Source of the DNA: Mesorhizobium sp. B2-3-4
Lineage (GTDB): Bacteria; Pseudomonadota; Alphaproteobacteria; Rhizobiales; Rhizobiaceae
Reading direction: 5' to 3'
Assembly: GCF_006442315.1 (NCBI RefSeq)
Contig: NZ_VFVY01000001.1
Span: 186,001 to 250,000 of the forward strand
Length of the DNA stretch: 64,000 nucleotides
Both the position numbers and the translations under genes were made by a program. Shown here piece after piece: positions 15,418 through 22,028 of this stretch (the stretch's first letter is position 1; each line of letters starts with the position of its first letter). The notes under the pieces are model-generated. The model did no database searches. It saw only the letters and a program-made list of their open reading frames with translations, and was not told where the DNA came from.

Positions 15418-15785
15418 GTGTCTACGTCGACAATGCCAAGCACCCCTTGGGCCGTCTTTTGATGTGCCACATGTGGGCTGACACGCGCGCCGAGCTGTTC
15501 GCCATGGCCGATCGCATTGGCGTCCAGCGCAAATGGTTCCAGCGCCCGCCCGGTATCGGCATCGCCGGCATGGATGCATCGTGGGAGCATTTCGACATTG
15601 CCCAGTCCAAGCGCGCGATGGCTGTCGCGGCCGGCGCGATCGAGACGGACAAGTATGGTCCTGTCGAATTCACCGCTCGGCTGAAGGGAGATCAGGCAAA
15701 GCTCGACCAGATAGCCGCGCTGCGCGCGAAGGGCTTTGGCGCTGGCGCGCCGCCAGCCGATCCGAAGCAGGGGGCGCTTCTATGA
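15414..15785 (+). CDS. DUF4031 family protein
   Basis: The 123-residue protein fits DUF4031: SVYVDNAKHPLGRLLMCHMWADT, then LFAMADRIGVQRKWFQ, and HFDIAQSKRAMAVAAGA. The conserved V-D-x-A and H-M-x-A-D-T residues suggest a small metal- or nucleotide-binding enzyme, but no activity is known. The ATG overlaps the DUF5131 stop. These two families often lie side by side in phages. Confidence 0.8.
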   Translation: MSVYVDNAKHPLGRLLMCHMWADTRAELFAMADRIGVQRKWFQRPPGIGIAGMDASWEHFDIAQSKRAMAVAAGAIETDKYGPVEFTARLKGDQAKLDQIAALRAKGFGAGAPPADPKQGALL

Positions 15786-16240
15786 TCGACCTCCCCGAAC
15801 TCGCCCTGTCAGTCCGCCAGCCCTGGACCTGGTCGATCATGCACGCCGGCAAGGACATCGAGAACCGCGACTGGCCAACGCGGGTTCGGGGACGCATCTG
15901 CCTGCATGCCGCCAAAGGCATGACGCGCGATGAGTACGAAGACTGCCTCGACACCTTGCATGGCATAAGTCTTGGCCATCATTTCCCGCCACGCCTGACG
16001 CTGCCGGCCTTCGACAAGCTCGATCGCGGCGGCATAGTCGGTACCGTCGACATCACCGACTGCGTCAGCGCCAGCAAGAGCCCCTGGTTCTTTGGGCGCT
16101 ACGGCTTCGTGCTACGCAATCCAGAACCACTACCCGAAATGATCCCGGTCAAGGGCGCGCTCGGCTTCTTCAGATGGCGTGACAATCTCAATGTCGCGCC
16201 GGCGGCAAAGCCGATCTCCGCTCAGGGGAGCCTGCTTTGA
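15782..16240 (+). CDS. ASCH-domain protein (PUA-like)
   Basis: The 152-residue protein has the ASCH signature: LALSVRQPWTWSIMHAGKDIENRDW, then RGRICLHAAKGMT, GGIVGTVDITDCV and the KGALGFFRW end. ASCH folds are PUA-like and bind RNA or modified bases; the Gln-Pro-Trp and Glu-Asn-Arg residues are typical. Here it is coupled to DUF4031 by ATGA. A role in nucleotide handling during infection is inferred, not shown. Confidence 0.8.
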   Translation: MIDLPELALSVRQPWTWSIMHAGKDIENRDWPTRVRGRICLHAAKGMTRDEYEDCLDTLHGISLGHHFPPRLTLPAFDKLDRGGIVGTVDITDCVSASKSPWFFGRYGFVLRNPEPLPEMIPVKGALGFFRWRDNLNVAPAAKPISAQGSLL

Positions 16241-16419
16241 CGCACATCTACCGATGGAATCGCCAAGGCCGGAAAGGCCAGCCATGCCGCGTCACCGCGC
16301 GCGGCAAGATGAACTCGATCCGCGTCGAGTTCGCCGACGGCTACGTGATGATCACCAGCGGCAATGCCATCCGCAAATTCAACCCCAAAGGAGAAAGCAC
16401 ATGCCATCCGCAGCCTTGA
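16237..16419 (+). CDS. Small protein overlapping the first variable-protein gene
   Basis: A 60-codon frame starts at TTG 16237, whose bases overlap the ASCH stop, and ends inside the start of the first variable-protein gene (16401). The product is short and basic (KGQPCRVTARGKMNSIRVEF, then DGYVMITSGNAIRKFNPKG) and looks like a small beta barrel. The position and codon pattern support a real gene; its function is unknown. Confidence 0.5.
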   Translation: MTHIYRWNRQGRKGQPCRVTARGKMNSIRVEFADGYVMITSGNAIRKFNPKGESTCHPQP

Positions 16420-17330
16420 AATCTACCGTGCCGGCGTCGATCCTGACCAAGGCCGACCCCGATAGTCCGGCCTTCCGCGTCGAGGATCGCCGCCGCCTTT
16501 TCCTCAAAGCCGGCACTGTCGTCAGCTTCGGCGCCGGCGGCGTCGAAAACCAGTCCGACCATGAGATCGCGATCAACACCGCCGACCTGGTCGGGGGGCG
16601 GGATTTCGCCGTCCTTGCCAATGACGAGGGCGAGGTGGTGGCGATTCCCGATGGCGACGATATCGCCGAAGGTTTCGTCCAGATCGGCGGCTTTCACTTC
16701 GCACCCGGCGGCAACGCCACCGGCCGCGCCGGCGGCGATAGCGGGCCGGCGATCAATCCGTTCTCATGCTGGGATTTGAATTTTCGGCCAGCCTGTCCGG
16801 ACCCGTCGGGCATGGCGCTGATCGATATGCCTGACGGCCATGAAATCTGGGTCGACATCTACAAGCTCGGCGTCAACCACAGGGGTAAGGGTACGAGCCG
16901 CTTCGGCGAGACGATTGCCGACGGGCGCGACCTGCCGGAGAAGGCCGACGGCAATGGCAGCGTGCAGGCACTGGACTATGCCACGGCGGTGGCGATCTAC
17001 GCGCATCACGGCAAGCAACTCCTGTCCTATGACGAATTCCGCATCGCAGCTTATGGCGTGACCGAAAAGACATCGGCGGATCGTGACCCGAAGGTGACCG
17101 GGCTGGACGCCGCCCGGACGTCGCAACGCGGCATCATGCAGGCGACCGGCAATCTCTGGGACTGGGGCCACGATGGCGATCCCGACAACCCCCGCGCGTC
17201 CATCTTCGGCGGCAGCTGGTACTCCGGCGTCCACGCCGGTTCCCGCTCCGCGTTCCTGGTCTACTGGCCGGGGCTCTCGGCCGGCGACATCTCCGCGCGG
17301 GGCCGCAGTGACCACCTGAGGCATGCCTGA
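16401..17330 (+). CDS. DGR variable protein 1 (C-type-lectin/FGE-like fold)
   Basis: The 309-residue protein has an N-terminal part (residues 1-110) and a C-type-lectin/formylglycine-enzyme-like end. Conserved blocks shared with its paralogue are GGFHFAPGGNA, INPFSCWDLNFRPACPDP and AIYAHHGKQLL. The variable repeat covers residues 265-304. Nine residues (277, 278, 283, 285, 287, 291, 292, 294, 295) differ from the template, all by changes at template adenines, leaving GGSWYSG and DISARGRSD intact. It should be a displayed ligand-binding protein. Start ATG 16401 follows AAGGAG. The ligand and place on the virion or cell are unknown. Confidence 0.9.
   Translation: MPSAALKSTVPASILTKADPDSPAFRVEDRRRLFLKAGTVVSFGAGGVENQSDHEIAINTADLVGGRDFAVLANDEGEVVAIPDGDDIAEGFVQIGGFHFAPGGNATGRAGGDSGPAINPFSCWDLNFRPACPDPSGMALIDMPDGHEIWVDIYKLGVNHRGKGTSRFGETIADGRDLPEKADGNGSVQALDYATAVAIYAHHGKQLLSYDEFRIAAYGVTEKTSADRDPKVTGLDAARTSQRGIMQATGNLWDWGHDGDPDNPRASIFGGSWYSGVHAGSRSAFLVYWPGLSAGDISARGRSDHLRHA
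17193..17312 (+). repeat. DGR variable repeat VR1
   Basis: This 120-base segment aligns without gaps to the template repeat at 18732-18851. It differs at 12 positions, and every one is an adenine in the template (A to T, C or G). Non-adenine positions are identical. The 3' end matches CGGGGCCGCAGTGAC and then departs from the template, marking the initiation-of-homing boundary. Confidence 0.95.
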
Positions 17331-17350
17331 TCGGCGCGAAAGCGCCGATC
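17329..17350 (+). promoter_or_regulatory. GAAA-tetraloop hairpin downstream of VR1
   Basis: GATCGGCGC-GAAA-GCGCCGATC is a perfect 9-bp stem with a GNRA tetraloop, 16 bases after VR1. DGR target genes are known to need such a hairpin or cruciform with a GRNA loop just after the variable repeat for efficient homing. No equivalent hairpin is found after the template repeat, so it marks the target copy. It may also act as a weak terminator. Confidence 0.8.
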
Positions 17351-17382
17351 CTCACCCCCTTTCAGACAATGAGGATATGACA

Positions 17383-18300
17383 ATGAACGCGACTGCGAAA
17401 ATCCCCTCCATCGTCATCGAGCGCGCCGATCTTGCCGCATCGATCTTTGCCGTCACCGGCCCCACTGCCATCGCGATCAAGGCTGGAACGATTGTTACCG
17501 TCGCCGGCATCGCCCACGCCTTCGAACAGGAAACGCCGATCGAGACGATCACTCTGGTTCCGGGACAGGACTACGGTGTCCATATCGGCGCCGATCGAAA
17601 CCCCGTGGCGATTCCGATCGGCGCCGGCATCGTCGGCGATGCCGAGAGGTTCGGCGGCTTCCATTTTGCGCCAAGCGGCAATGCCTTGGCTCGCGCCGGC
17701 GGCGATGGCGTCCCGGCCATCAACCCGTTCTCATGCTGGGACATCGGCTTCCGCCCGGCCTGTCCGGATCCTCGCGGCATGGCGCTCGTCGAGGGCCGCT
17801 TCTGGGCAGACATCTATCTGCTCGGCACCGACCATATTTCCGATGGCACAAGCCGCTGCGGCGCAACCATTGCCGACGGCGTCAGCCTGCCGGTCAAGGC
17901 CGACGGCAAGGGCAAATGGGACAAACTCGATTACGCCACGGCGACGGCGATATACGCGCATCACGGCAAGCGCCTGCTCGACGCCGAGGAATTCTTCAGC
18001 GCCGCTCATGGCACAACCGAGCGCGCCGCCCGTGACGAGGAACCCGACAAGACCGGCGACATGGCGGACGGCGGTAAAAAATTCGTCTCCATGTGGGGCC
18101 TGTTCGACGTCACCGGCACGATGTGGCAGTGGGGTACCGATGGCGATCCCGACAACCCCCGCGCGTCCATCTTCGGCGGCTGCTGGTACTCCGGCGGCCG
18201 CGCCGGTTCCCGCTACGCGAGCCTGGTCTACTGGCCGGAGGTCTCGCTCGACGACATCTCCGCGCGGGGCCGCAGTGACCACCTGAATCCTGCCACCTAG
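17383..18300 (+). CDS. DGR variable protein 2 (paralogue of variable protein 1)
   Basis: The 305-residue protein shares GGFHFAP, INPFSCWDIGFRPACPDPRGM, AIYAHHGKRLL and WGTDGDPDNPRASIFGG with variable protein 1. The N-terminal third is more diverged, so the paralogues may attach differently. The variable repeat covers residues 260-299. Seven residues (267, 272, 273, 280, 282, 287, 289) differ from the template. ATG 17383 is chosen over 17377 because GAGGA at 17371-17375 then has proper spacing. A single template serving two targets doubles the displayed repertoire. Confidence 0.9.
   Translation: MNATAKIPSIVIERADLAASIFAVTGPTAIAIKAGTIVTVAGIAHAFEQETPIETITLVPGQDYGVHIGADRNPVAIPIGAGIVGDAERFGGFHFAPSGNALARAGGDGVPAINPFSCWDIGFRPACPDPRGMALVEGRFWADIYLLGTDHISDGTSRCGATIADGVSLPVKADGKGKWDKLDYATATAIYAHHGKRLLDAEEFFSAAHGTTERAARDEEPDKTGDMADGGKKFVSMWGLFDVTGTMWQWGTDGDPDNPRASIFGGCWYSGGRAGSRYASLVYWPEVSLDDISARGRSDHLNPAT
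18160..18279 (+). repeat. DGR variable repeat VR2
   Basis: The 120-base segment aligns gaplessly with the template at 18732-18851 and differs at 10 positions. All 10 are template adenines. The changes differ from those of VR1 at most shared sites, so the two copies were rewritten in separate events. Confidence 0.95.
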
Positions 18301-18320
18301 CCGGCGCGAAAGCGCCGGCT
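18299..18320 (+). promoter_or_regulatory. GAAA-tetraloop hairpin downstream of VR2
   Basis: AGCCGGCGC-GAAA-GCGCCGGCT is a perfect 9-bp stem with the same GAAA loop as the hairpin after VR1, 19 bases past VR2. The stem keeps the inner GGCGC/GCGCC but differs outside, with paired changes. That is compensatory evidence that the structure, and not just the sequence, is conserved. Confidence 0.85.
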
Positions 18321-18342
18321 CCCTTCAGCCCGGAGCGTCGCC

Positions 18343-18714
18343 ATGACCATAATCCGTGACGAGCATGCCGCAACGCCCGGGCTGGCGATCATCGACAAAT
18401 ACGAGGAAGCCGTGACCTATCTCTACCCGATCCTGCAACGCTGCCCGCGCGTGCACGGCAATGTCCGCGACACGATGATGGCGGTGTTGTTCGACCAGGT
18501 CGGCCTGTTCTACCAGGCCGCCAAGTCACGGCAGCCCTCGAAACTTTACGCGGCCGACGCCAATTTGGCGACGCTGCGTTTCTGGTTGCGCTTTGCGGCT
18601 GACCGCAGGCTCAAGATCATCTCGACCGGCCAGCACAAGGCGATGCTTCGCCTGCTGGCCGAGGTCGGCGCGATGCTTGGGGCCTGGATCAAGACCGCCA
18701 AGGGCAACGGGTGA
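18343..18714 (+). CDS. avd: DGR accessory variability determinant (Avd)
   Basis: The 123-residue protein matches the Avd family. It contains IDKYEEAVTYLYPILQRCPR and QVGLFYQAAKSRQPSKLYAA, followed by LATLRFWLRFAADRRL, close to the Avd of Bordetella phage BPP-1 as I recall it. Avd forms a basic pentameric four-helix barrel that binds the reverse transcriptase and template RNA and is needed for homing. It lies between the second variable protein and the template repeat, the same place as in BPP-1. A GGAG ribosome site precedes ATG 18343. Confidence 0.9.
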   Translation: MTIIRDEHAATPGLAIIDKYEEAVTYLYPILQRCPRVHGNVRDTMMAVLFDQVGLFYQAAKSRQPSKLYAADANLATLRFWLRFAADRRLKIISTGQHKAMLRLLAEVGAMLGAWIKTAKGNG

Positions 18715-18731
18715 ACGGGGACATGATGCGG

Positions 18732-18851
18732 CGCGCGTCCATCTTCGGCGGCAGCTGGTACTCCGGCGACAACGCCGGTTCCCGCTACGCGAACCTGGAC
18801 TACTGGCCGGAGAACTCGAACGACGACATCTCCGCGCGGGGCCGCAGTGAC
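18732..18851 (+). repeat. DGR template repeat TR
   Basis: This is the unmutated 120-base donor. Its core has 21 adenines, among them four AAC codons in the variable frame; AAC can be mutated widely without making a stop. It follows the avd stop (18714) by 17 bases. Both variable repeats equal it except at adenines, 22 of 22 differences. Beyond 18851 it departs from the target sequence (GAC-GATCC against GAC-CACCT), the usual difference between the template and target homing-start sites. Confidence 0.95.
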
Positions 18852-19076
18852 GATCCTTTCCCGGCTCGGCGGCGGTCAAGGCCACGCCGGCCATCTGCTT
18901 TGTACGAGGTCCCCGCCAGTGAGCGCGCCAGCGCGAAACTTAAGGGCGGGGCAATCGAACAGGGTGGTCAGCCCGGTCATCCGGCTTCGGCGAACACATC
19001 AAGCGGTCCGGTACAGCGGGGAGTAGCGGGCACAGCCCGTCGAAACCCGCGACCGGCAACGAGGGGGAGAAAGCCC
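18852..19076 (+). ncRNA. Structured spacer RNA between TR and the reverse transcriptase gene
   Basis: DGR template RNA needs the sequence after TR for cDNA priming and for binding RT and Avd. The 225 bases here contain CCCCGCC (18911-18917) facing GGCGGGG (18945-18951) with a nested GCGC pair. A shorter stem GGGC-ACA-GCCC (extended by one C-G and one G-T pair) lies at 19026-19040. The RNA role is known for the family; these pairings are read by eye and the ends of the RNA are unknown. Confidence 0.6.
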
Positions 19077-19082
19077 TTGGCC

Positions 19083-20066
19083 ATGAAATACCGTAATCTC
19101 ATTCAGGCGATCACCAGCGACGCCACCATGCTCGAGGCGCTGCGCCTGACCAGCCGCAGCAAGCGGCTTGCGCCAGCCCGCCTGGAGTTCAAGGAATTCG
19201 CCGCACTCAATCTCGACCGCCTGGCGCGCGAAATGGCAGACGGTAGCTACCAGCAGGGCGAGCCGCACGAGTTCAACATCTTCGATCCCAAGCTGCGCAC
19301 CATATCGGCACTGCCGTTTCGCGACCGCATCGCGCAACACGCGCTGTTCCATGTCATCGCGCCGATCTTCGACGCCACGCTTCTGCCGCGCACTTTCGCC
19401 TGCCGGCCCGGCAAGGGAACGCATGCGGCGATGATCATGCTGCAGGCGGACATCCGCCGCCTCACCCGGAATGGCGATCCGCTGTTCGTCCTGAAAACCG
19501 ATTTCTCGAAATACTTCGCTTCGATCGACCGCGCTGTTCTGTGGCGGCTCATCGAAGCCAAGATTTCCTGCATGGCAACCTTGCGCCTCATCGAGGAAAT
19601 GCTGCCGCGCCAGGGCATCGGCCTGCCGATCGGCAGCCTGGTCAGCCAGATATTCGCCAATGTCTACGGCGGCATCGTCGACAGGCATCTTCAGCAGGAT
19701 CTCGGCGAGCGCTGGTGGTACCGTTACATGGACGACATCGTCATCCTGGGCCGCTCGTCGGAGCATCTGGCCAGGGTGCGGCAGTCGATCGAGGTGCTAT
19801 CGCGCGAGCAGCTCGGCCTGCGCTTCTCCAAATGGTCTATCCAGCCGGCTGGCCGGGGCGTCAACTTCGTCGGCTACCGCATCTGGGCCACCCACAAACT
19901 GTTGCGACGCGACAGCGTCACCAGGGCGCGCCGCAAGATCAGCGCCTACCGCGCGTCCGGCGATTATACGCGGCTGAATAAGTTCCTCGCCGCTTGGACC
20001 GGTCATGCCGGCTGGGCCGACAGCCACAATCTGATGCGCAGCCTTGGGCTGGAGGAGGGAACGTGA
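19083..20066 (+). CDS. DGR reverse transcriptase
   Basis: The 327-residue enzyme has FVLKTDFSKYF with Asp140 (motif A), GLPIGSLVSQ at 180-189 (the DGR-type GxxxSQ in place of QGxxxSP), and YMDD at 215-218 (motif C), followed by GVNFVGYRIW (motif D/E region). Its size and lack of a maturase or RNase H domain fit DGR enzymes. It copies TR RNA with adenine errors. GAGGGGGAGA at 19061-19070 suits TTG 19077 as an alternative start. The frame is open upstream back to 18711 across TR. It overlaps the excisionase-like gene by four bases. Confidence 0.95.
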   Translation: MKYRNLIQAITSDATMLEALRLTSRSKRLAPARLEFKEFAALNLDRLAREMADGSYQQGEPHEFNIFDPKLRTISALPFRDRIAQHALFHVIAPIFDATLLPRTFACRPGKGTHAAMIMLQADIRRLTRNGDPLFVLKTDFSKYFASIDRAVLWRLIEAKISCMATLRLIEEMLPRQGIGLPIGSLVSQIFANVYGGIVDRHLQQDLGERWWYRYMDDIVILGRSSEHLARVRQSIEVLSREQLGLRFSKWSIQPAGRGVNFVGYRIWATHKLLRRDSVTRARRKISAYRASGDYTRLNKFLAAWTGHAGWADSHNLMRSLGLEEGT

Positions 20067-20353
20067 CACACGCCCACCCTCCGCAACCGTCATCCGTCCG
20101 CTTCCCGGTGCAGCCGCGCCTGGTGCCGCCGATCAAGGCGGCGCGCTATCTGCATTTGACGCTGGCCGAATTCGCCGAAAAGCTGTCGGCGCTGCAAATG
20201 CAGGGCTTTCCCAAGGCATGCCCGATCACCGGCAATTACGACCTTGTGGCGATCGACGCGTGGCAGGACAAGCGCTCCGGCCTTGCCGGCGGCGCGCCGT
20301 CGGCGCAGTCTAGCGCCGACATCGCAAAGGCGAGGCTGGCGACCCTTGGCTAA
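20063..20353 (+). CDS. Excisionase-like small DNA-binding protein
   Basis: The 96-residue product contains VPPIKAARYLHLTLAEFAEKL and GFPKACPITGNYDLVAIDAWQ, the layout of AlpA/Xis-type winged-helix proteins that sit before integrases. GTG 20063 overlaps the reverse transcriptase stop (GTGA) and follows GGAGGAGGGA. It should steer integrase toward excision. The assignment comes from position and fold likeness, not from a strong motif. Confidence 0.55.
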   Translation: MTHAHPPQPSSVRFPVQPRLVPPIKAARYLHLTLAEFAEKLSALQMQGFPKACPITGNYDLVAIDAWQDKRSGLAGGAPSAQSSADIAKARLATLG

Positions 20354-21533
20354 GATCAAGCTGAAGCATTACGTCGTCCGCAAGGGCAAGTACGGCTACT
20401 GGCTGCCGACGCCGAAGATGGTCGCGGCCGGCTTCTCCTGCATTTCCTGCGGCCTCGACGGGCCGGAGGCGTGGGCGGTCGCCCGGGAATGGGAAGACCG
20501 CTGGCAATTGGCTCGCAAGGGGCTGGAGACGCCGCGGCTCGACACATGGCCGAAGGATTCCATCGGCGATGCGTTCGCCCGCTACCGCCGCATGGAGGCC
20601 TGGAAGCGCATGGCGCCGCGCACCCGCGAGGACTGGGAACGCGGCTGGACCTACATCGAACCCTATTTCGCCGACCTGCCACCAGCCGACATCACCCTCG
20701 AGCTGCTCGACGACTGGTATGCACGGCTGCTGCGCGCCAAGGGCATCGACATCGCCTATCGCGCCGTGAAGACATGGCGGTCGCTCTACAACGTCATGGC
20801 CGGGCTGAAACTATGCACGCCCAAGGCGGATCCGTCGCTGGCCATTCGCCGCAAGACACCAAACGCCCGCCACCAGGTGTGGACCGAGGGCGAAGCGGTG
20901 CGGCTGGTCAAGGGCGCATGGCGCAACGGCTTCCGCGGCCTCGCCTGCATCGTCGCCGTCGCATGGGACACCAGTTTCTCGCCGGTCGACGTGCGCACGC
21001 TGACCCCGGCGCAGGCCATGCAGACGGCGAAGGAATGGGGTTTCCTGATCGAACGCACCAAGAGCGGCGAATCAGCCTTCGGCACGCTGTCGGCGCGCAC
21101 CCAGCGCCTGGTGCTGGCCTATATCGACCAGCTCGGCGCGACCTTGCTCGACGATGCGCCGATCTTTCGCTCCCGCGGCTTTGCCCCGGGACCGAAGGGC
21201 GGGCGCCCCCGCGCCGGCGCGCCCTACACCAAGGATTCGCTGGTCGACGATTTCGCCGACTTGCGCAGGCTGGTGTTCGGGGCAGGGGAAAAGCGCCGAT
21301 TGATGGACATGCGGCGATCGGGCGCGGTCGAAGCCAACGCCGGCGGCGCGTCCGTCGAGGCGATCTCAGCCAAGATGGGCAATTCCATCGACGAGAACAA
21401 GGCGCTGCAGAAGACCTATATGCCGGTCAATCTCGCAGCCGTCCGTGCCGCCGACGCCAGCCGCCGCAAGGGCAGGGCGCTGCTCGGTCAGGAACGCAAC
21501 GAATACAAAAAGTTGAAACTATCCGAAAAATGA
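20346..21533 (+). CDS. Tyrosine recombinase (phage integrase)
   Basis: The 395-residue protein starts at TTG 20346, which overlaps the excisionase stop. The first 170 residues hold an N-terminal arm-binding part and a core-binding SAM-like domain. The catalytic domain shows VDVRTLTP with Arg217, LMDMRRSGAVEANAGG with Arg323 and Arg324 and a conserved Gly, and Tyr358 in QKTYMPVN. It integrates the element; its gene ends 46 bases before the 3' end of tRNA-Asp, a standard attachment target. Box I is divergent, as in many rhizobial prophage integrases. Confidence 0.85.
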   Translation: MAKIKLKHYVVRKGKYGYWLPTPKMVAAGFSCISCGLDGPEAWAVAREWEDRWQLARKGLETPRLDTWPKDSIGDAFARYRRMEAWKRMAPRTREDWERGWTYIEPYFADLPPADITLELLDDWYARLLRAKGIDIAYRAVKTWRSLYNVMAGLKLCTPKADPSLAIRRKTPNARHQVWTEGEAVRLVKGAWRNGFRGLACIVAVAWDTSFSPVDVRTLTPAQAMQTAKEWGFLIERTKSGESAFGTLSARTQRLVLAYIDQLGATLLDDAPIFRSRGFAPGPKGGRPRAGAPYTKDSLVDDFADLRRLVFGAGEKRRLMDMRRSGAVEANAGGASVEAISAKMGNSIDENKALQKTYMPVNLAAVRAADASRRKGRALLGQERNEYKKLKLSEK

Positions 21534-21544
21534 AAGTTGAAACT
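21510..21544. repeat. Direct repeats near the attachment site
   Basis: AAGTTGAAACT occurs at 21510-21520 and 21534-21544, a 24-base period spanning the integrase stop. Paired direct repeats next to an integrase gene are candidate arm-type integrase or excisionase sites. No function is shown by sequence alone. Confidence 0.4.
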
Positions 21545-21545
21545 T

Positions 21546-21575
21546 TTCCAAGGGGGGCAGCTCAACCCCTTGGAA
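21546..21575. terminator. Inverted repeat between integrase and tRNA-Asp
   Basis: TTCCAAGGGG (21546-21555) faces CCCCTTGGAA (21566-21575), a perfect 10-bp stem with a 10-base loop. It separates the converging integrase gene and tRNA-Asp gene, so it probably ends transcription from one or both sides. A T-rich tail is weak on either side, so an integrase core site is the alternative. Confidence 0.5.
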
Positions 21576-21579
21576 TAAA

Positions 21580-21656
21580 TGGCGCGAGTGACGGGGCTCG
21601 AACCCGCGACCTCCGGCGTGACAGGCCGGCACTCTAACCAACTGAGCTACACCCGC
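21580..21656 (-). tRNA. tRNA-Asp (GTC)
   Basis: On the minus strand the 77-base cloverleaf begins GCGGGTGTA and has an anticodon stem CCGGC/GCCGG around CTGTCAC, giving anticodon GTC. The T-loop GGTTCGAGCC is standard. CACTCGC pairs with GCGGGTG, and the discriminator G is followed by an encoded CCA (21582-21580). Its 3' end points into the prophage, marking it as the probable attachment gene, here left intact. Confidence 0.95.
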
Positions 21657-21873
21657 GCATTGACGAGCACGTGTCAGCCGTGTTCGTCGTTGGGGCGCTG
21701 GATAAGGGGTTCGCCACCGGGTGTCAAGCGCACCAAACCATCATAACAGCAAACTGGAGAAGGTTTTTTGACAGCCGGCGTTTTGGTCGCAGATAAGGCC
21801 GCCGAACACGGCGCCGGCTGATCATTTGGCCTTGCGAAGCGGGTCCCGACCGCTTAAAGGTCCGGCCCGGAGC

Positions 21874-21949
<76 letters not shown>

Positions 21950-22028
21950 CTTGGCCATCTGGTTTTTAACTATTTCGCATCGTCGGCCGGCCGTAAGGGC
22001 CCGAGCCGACATCTAAAAGACAGGTGTG

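Larger units (their letters stand above)
1..21579. mobile_element. Integrase end of a temperate prophage or phage-like element carrying a DGR
   Basis: The stretch holds a Cro/CI switch, NusG-like factor, Dam-type methyltransferase, replication initiator, HNH nucleases, excisionase-like gene and tyrosine integrase, and it stops at the 3' end of tRNA-Asp. Genes right of the tRNA are housekeeping. No capsid, tail or terminase gene is visible, so the element must continue past the left edge, where the other attachment site should lie. A partial HNH gene at the left edge fits the usual HNH-terminase border. It could instead be an ICE with phage-like regulation, but the NusG, Cro/CI and Dam set favours a phage. 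Confidence 0.85.

Noticed and set aside
18299..18320. Hairpin after VR2 as a plain terminator
   Set aside because: It has no T-run, and a matching hairpin with the same loop follows VR1; a DGR target role explains both better.
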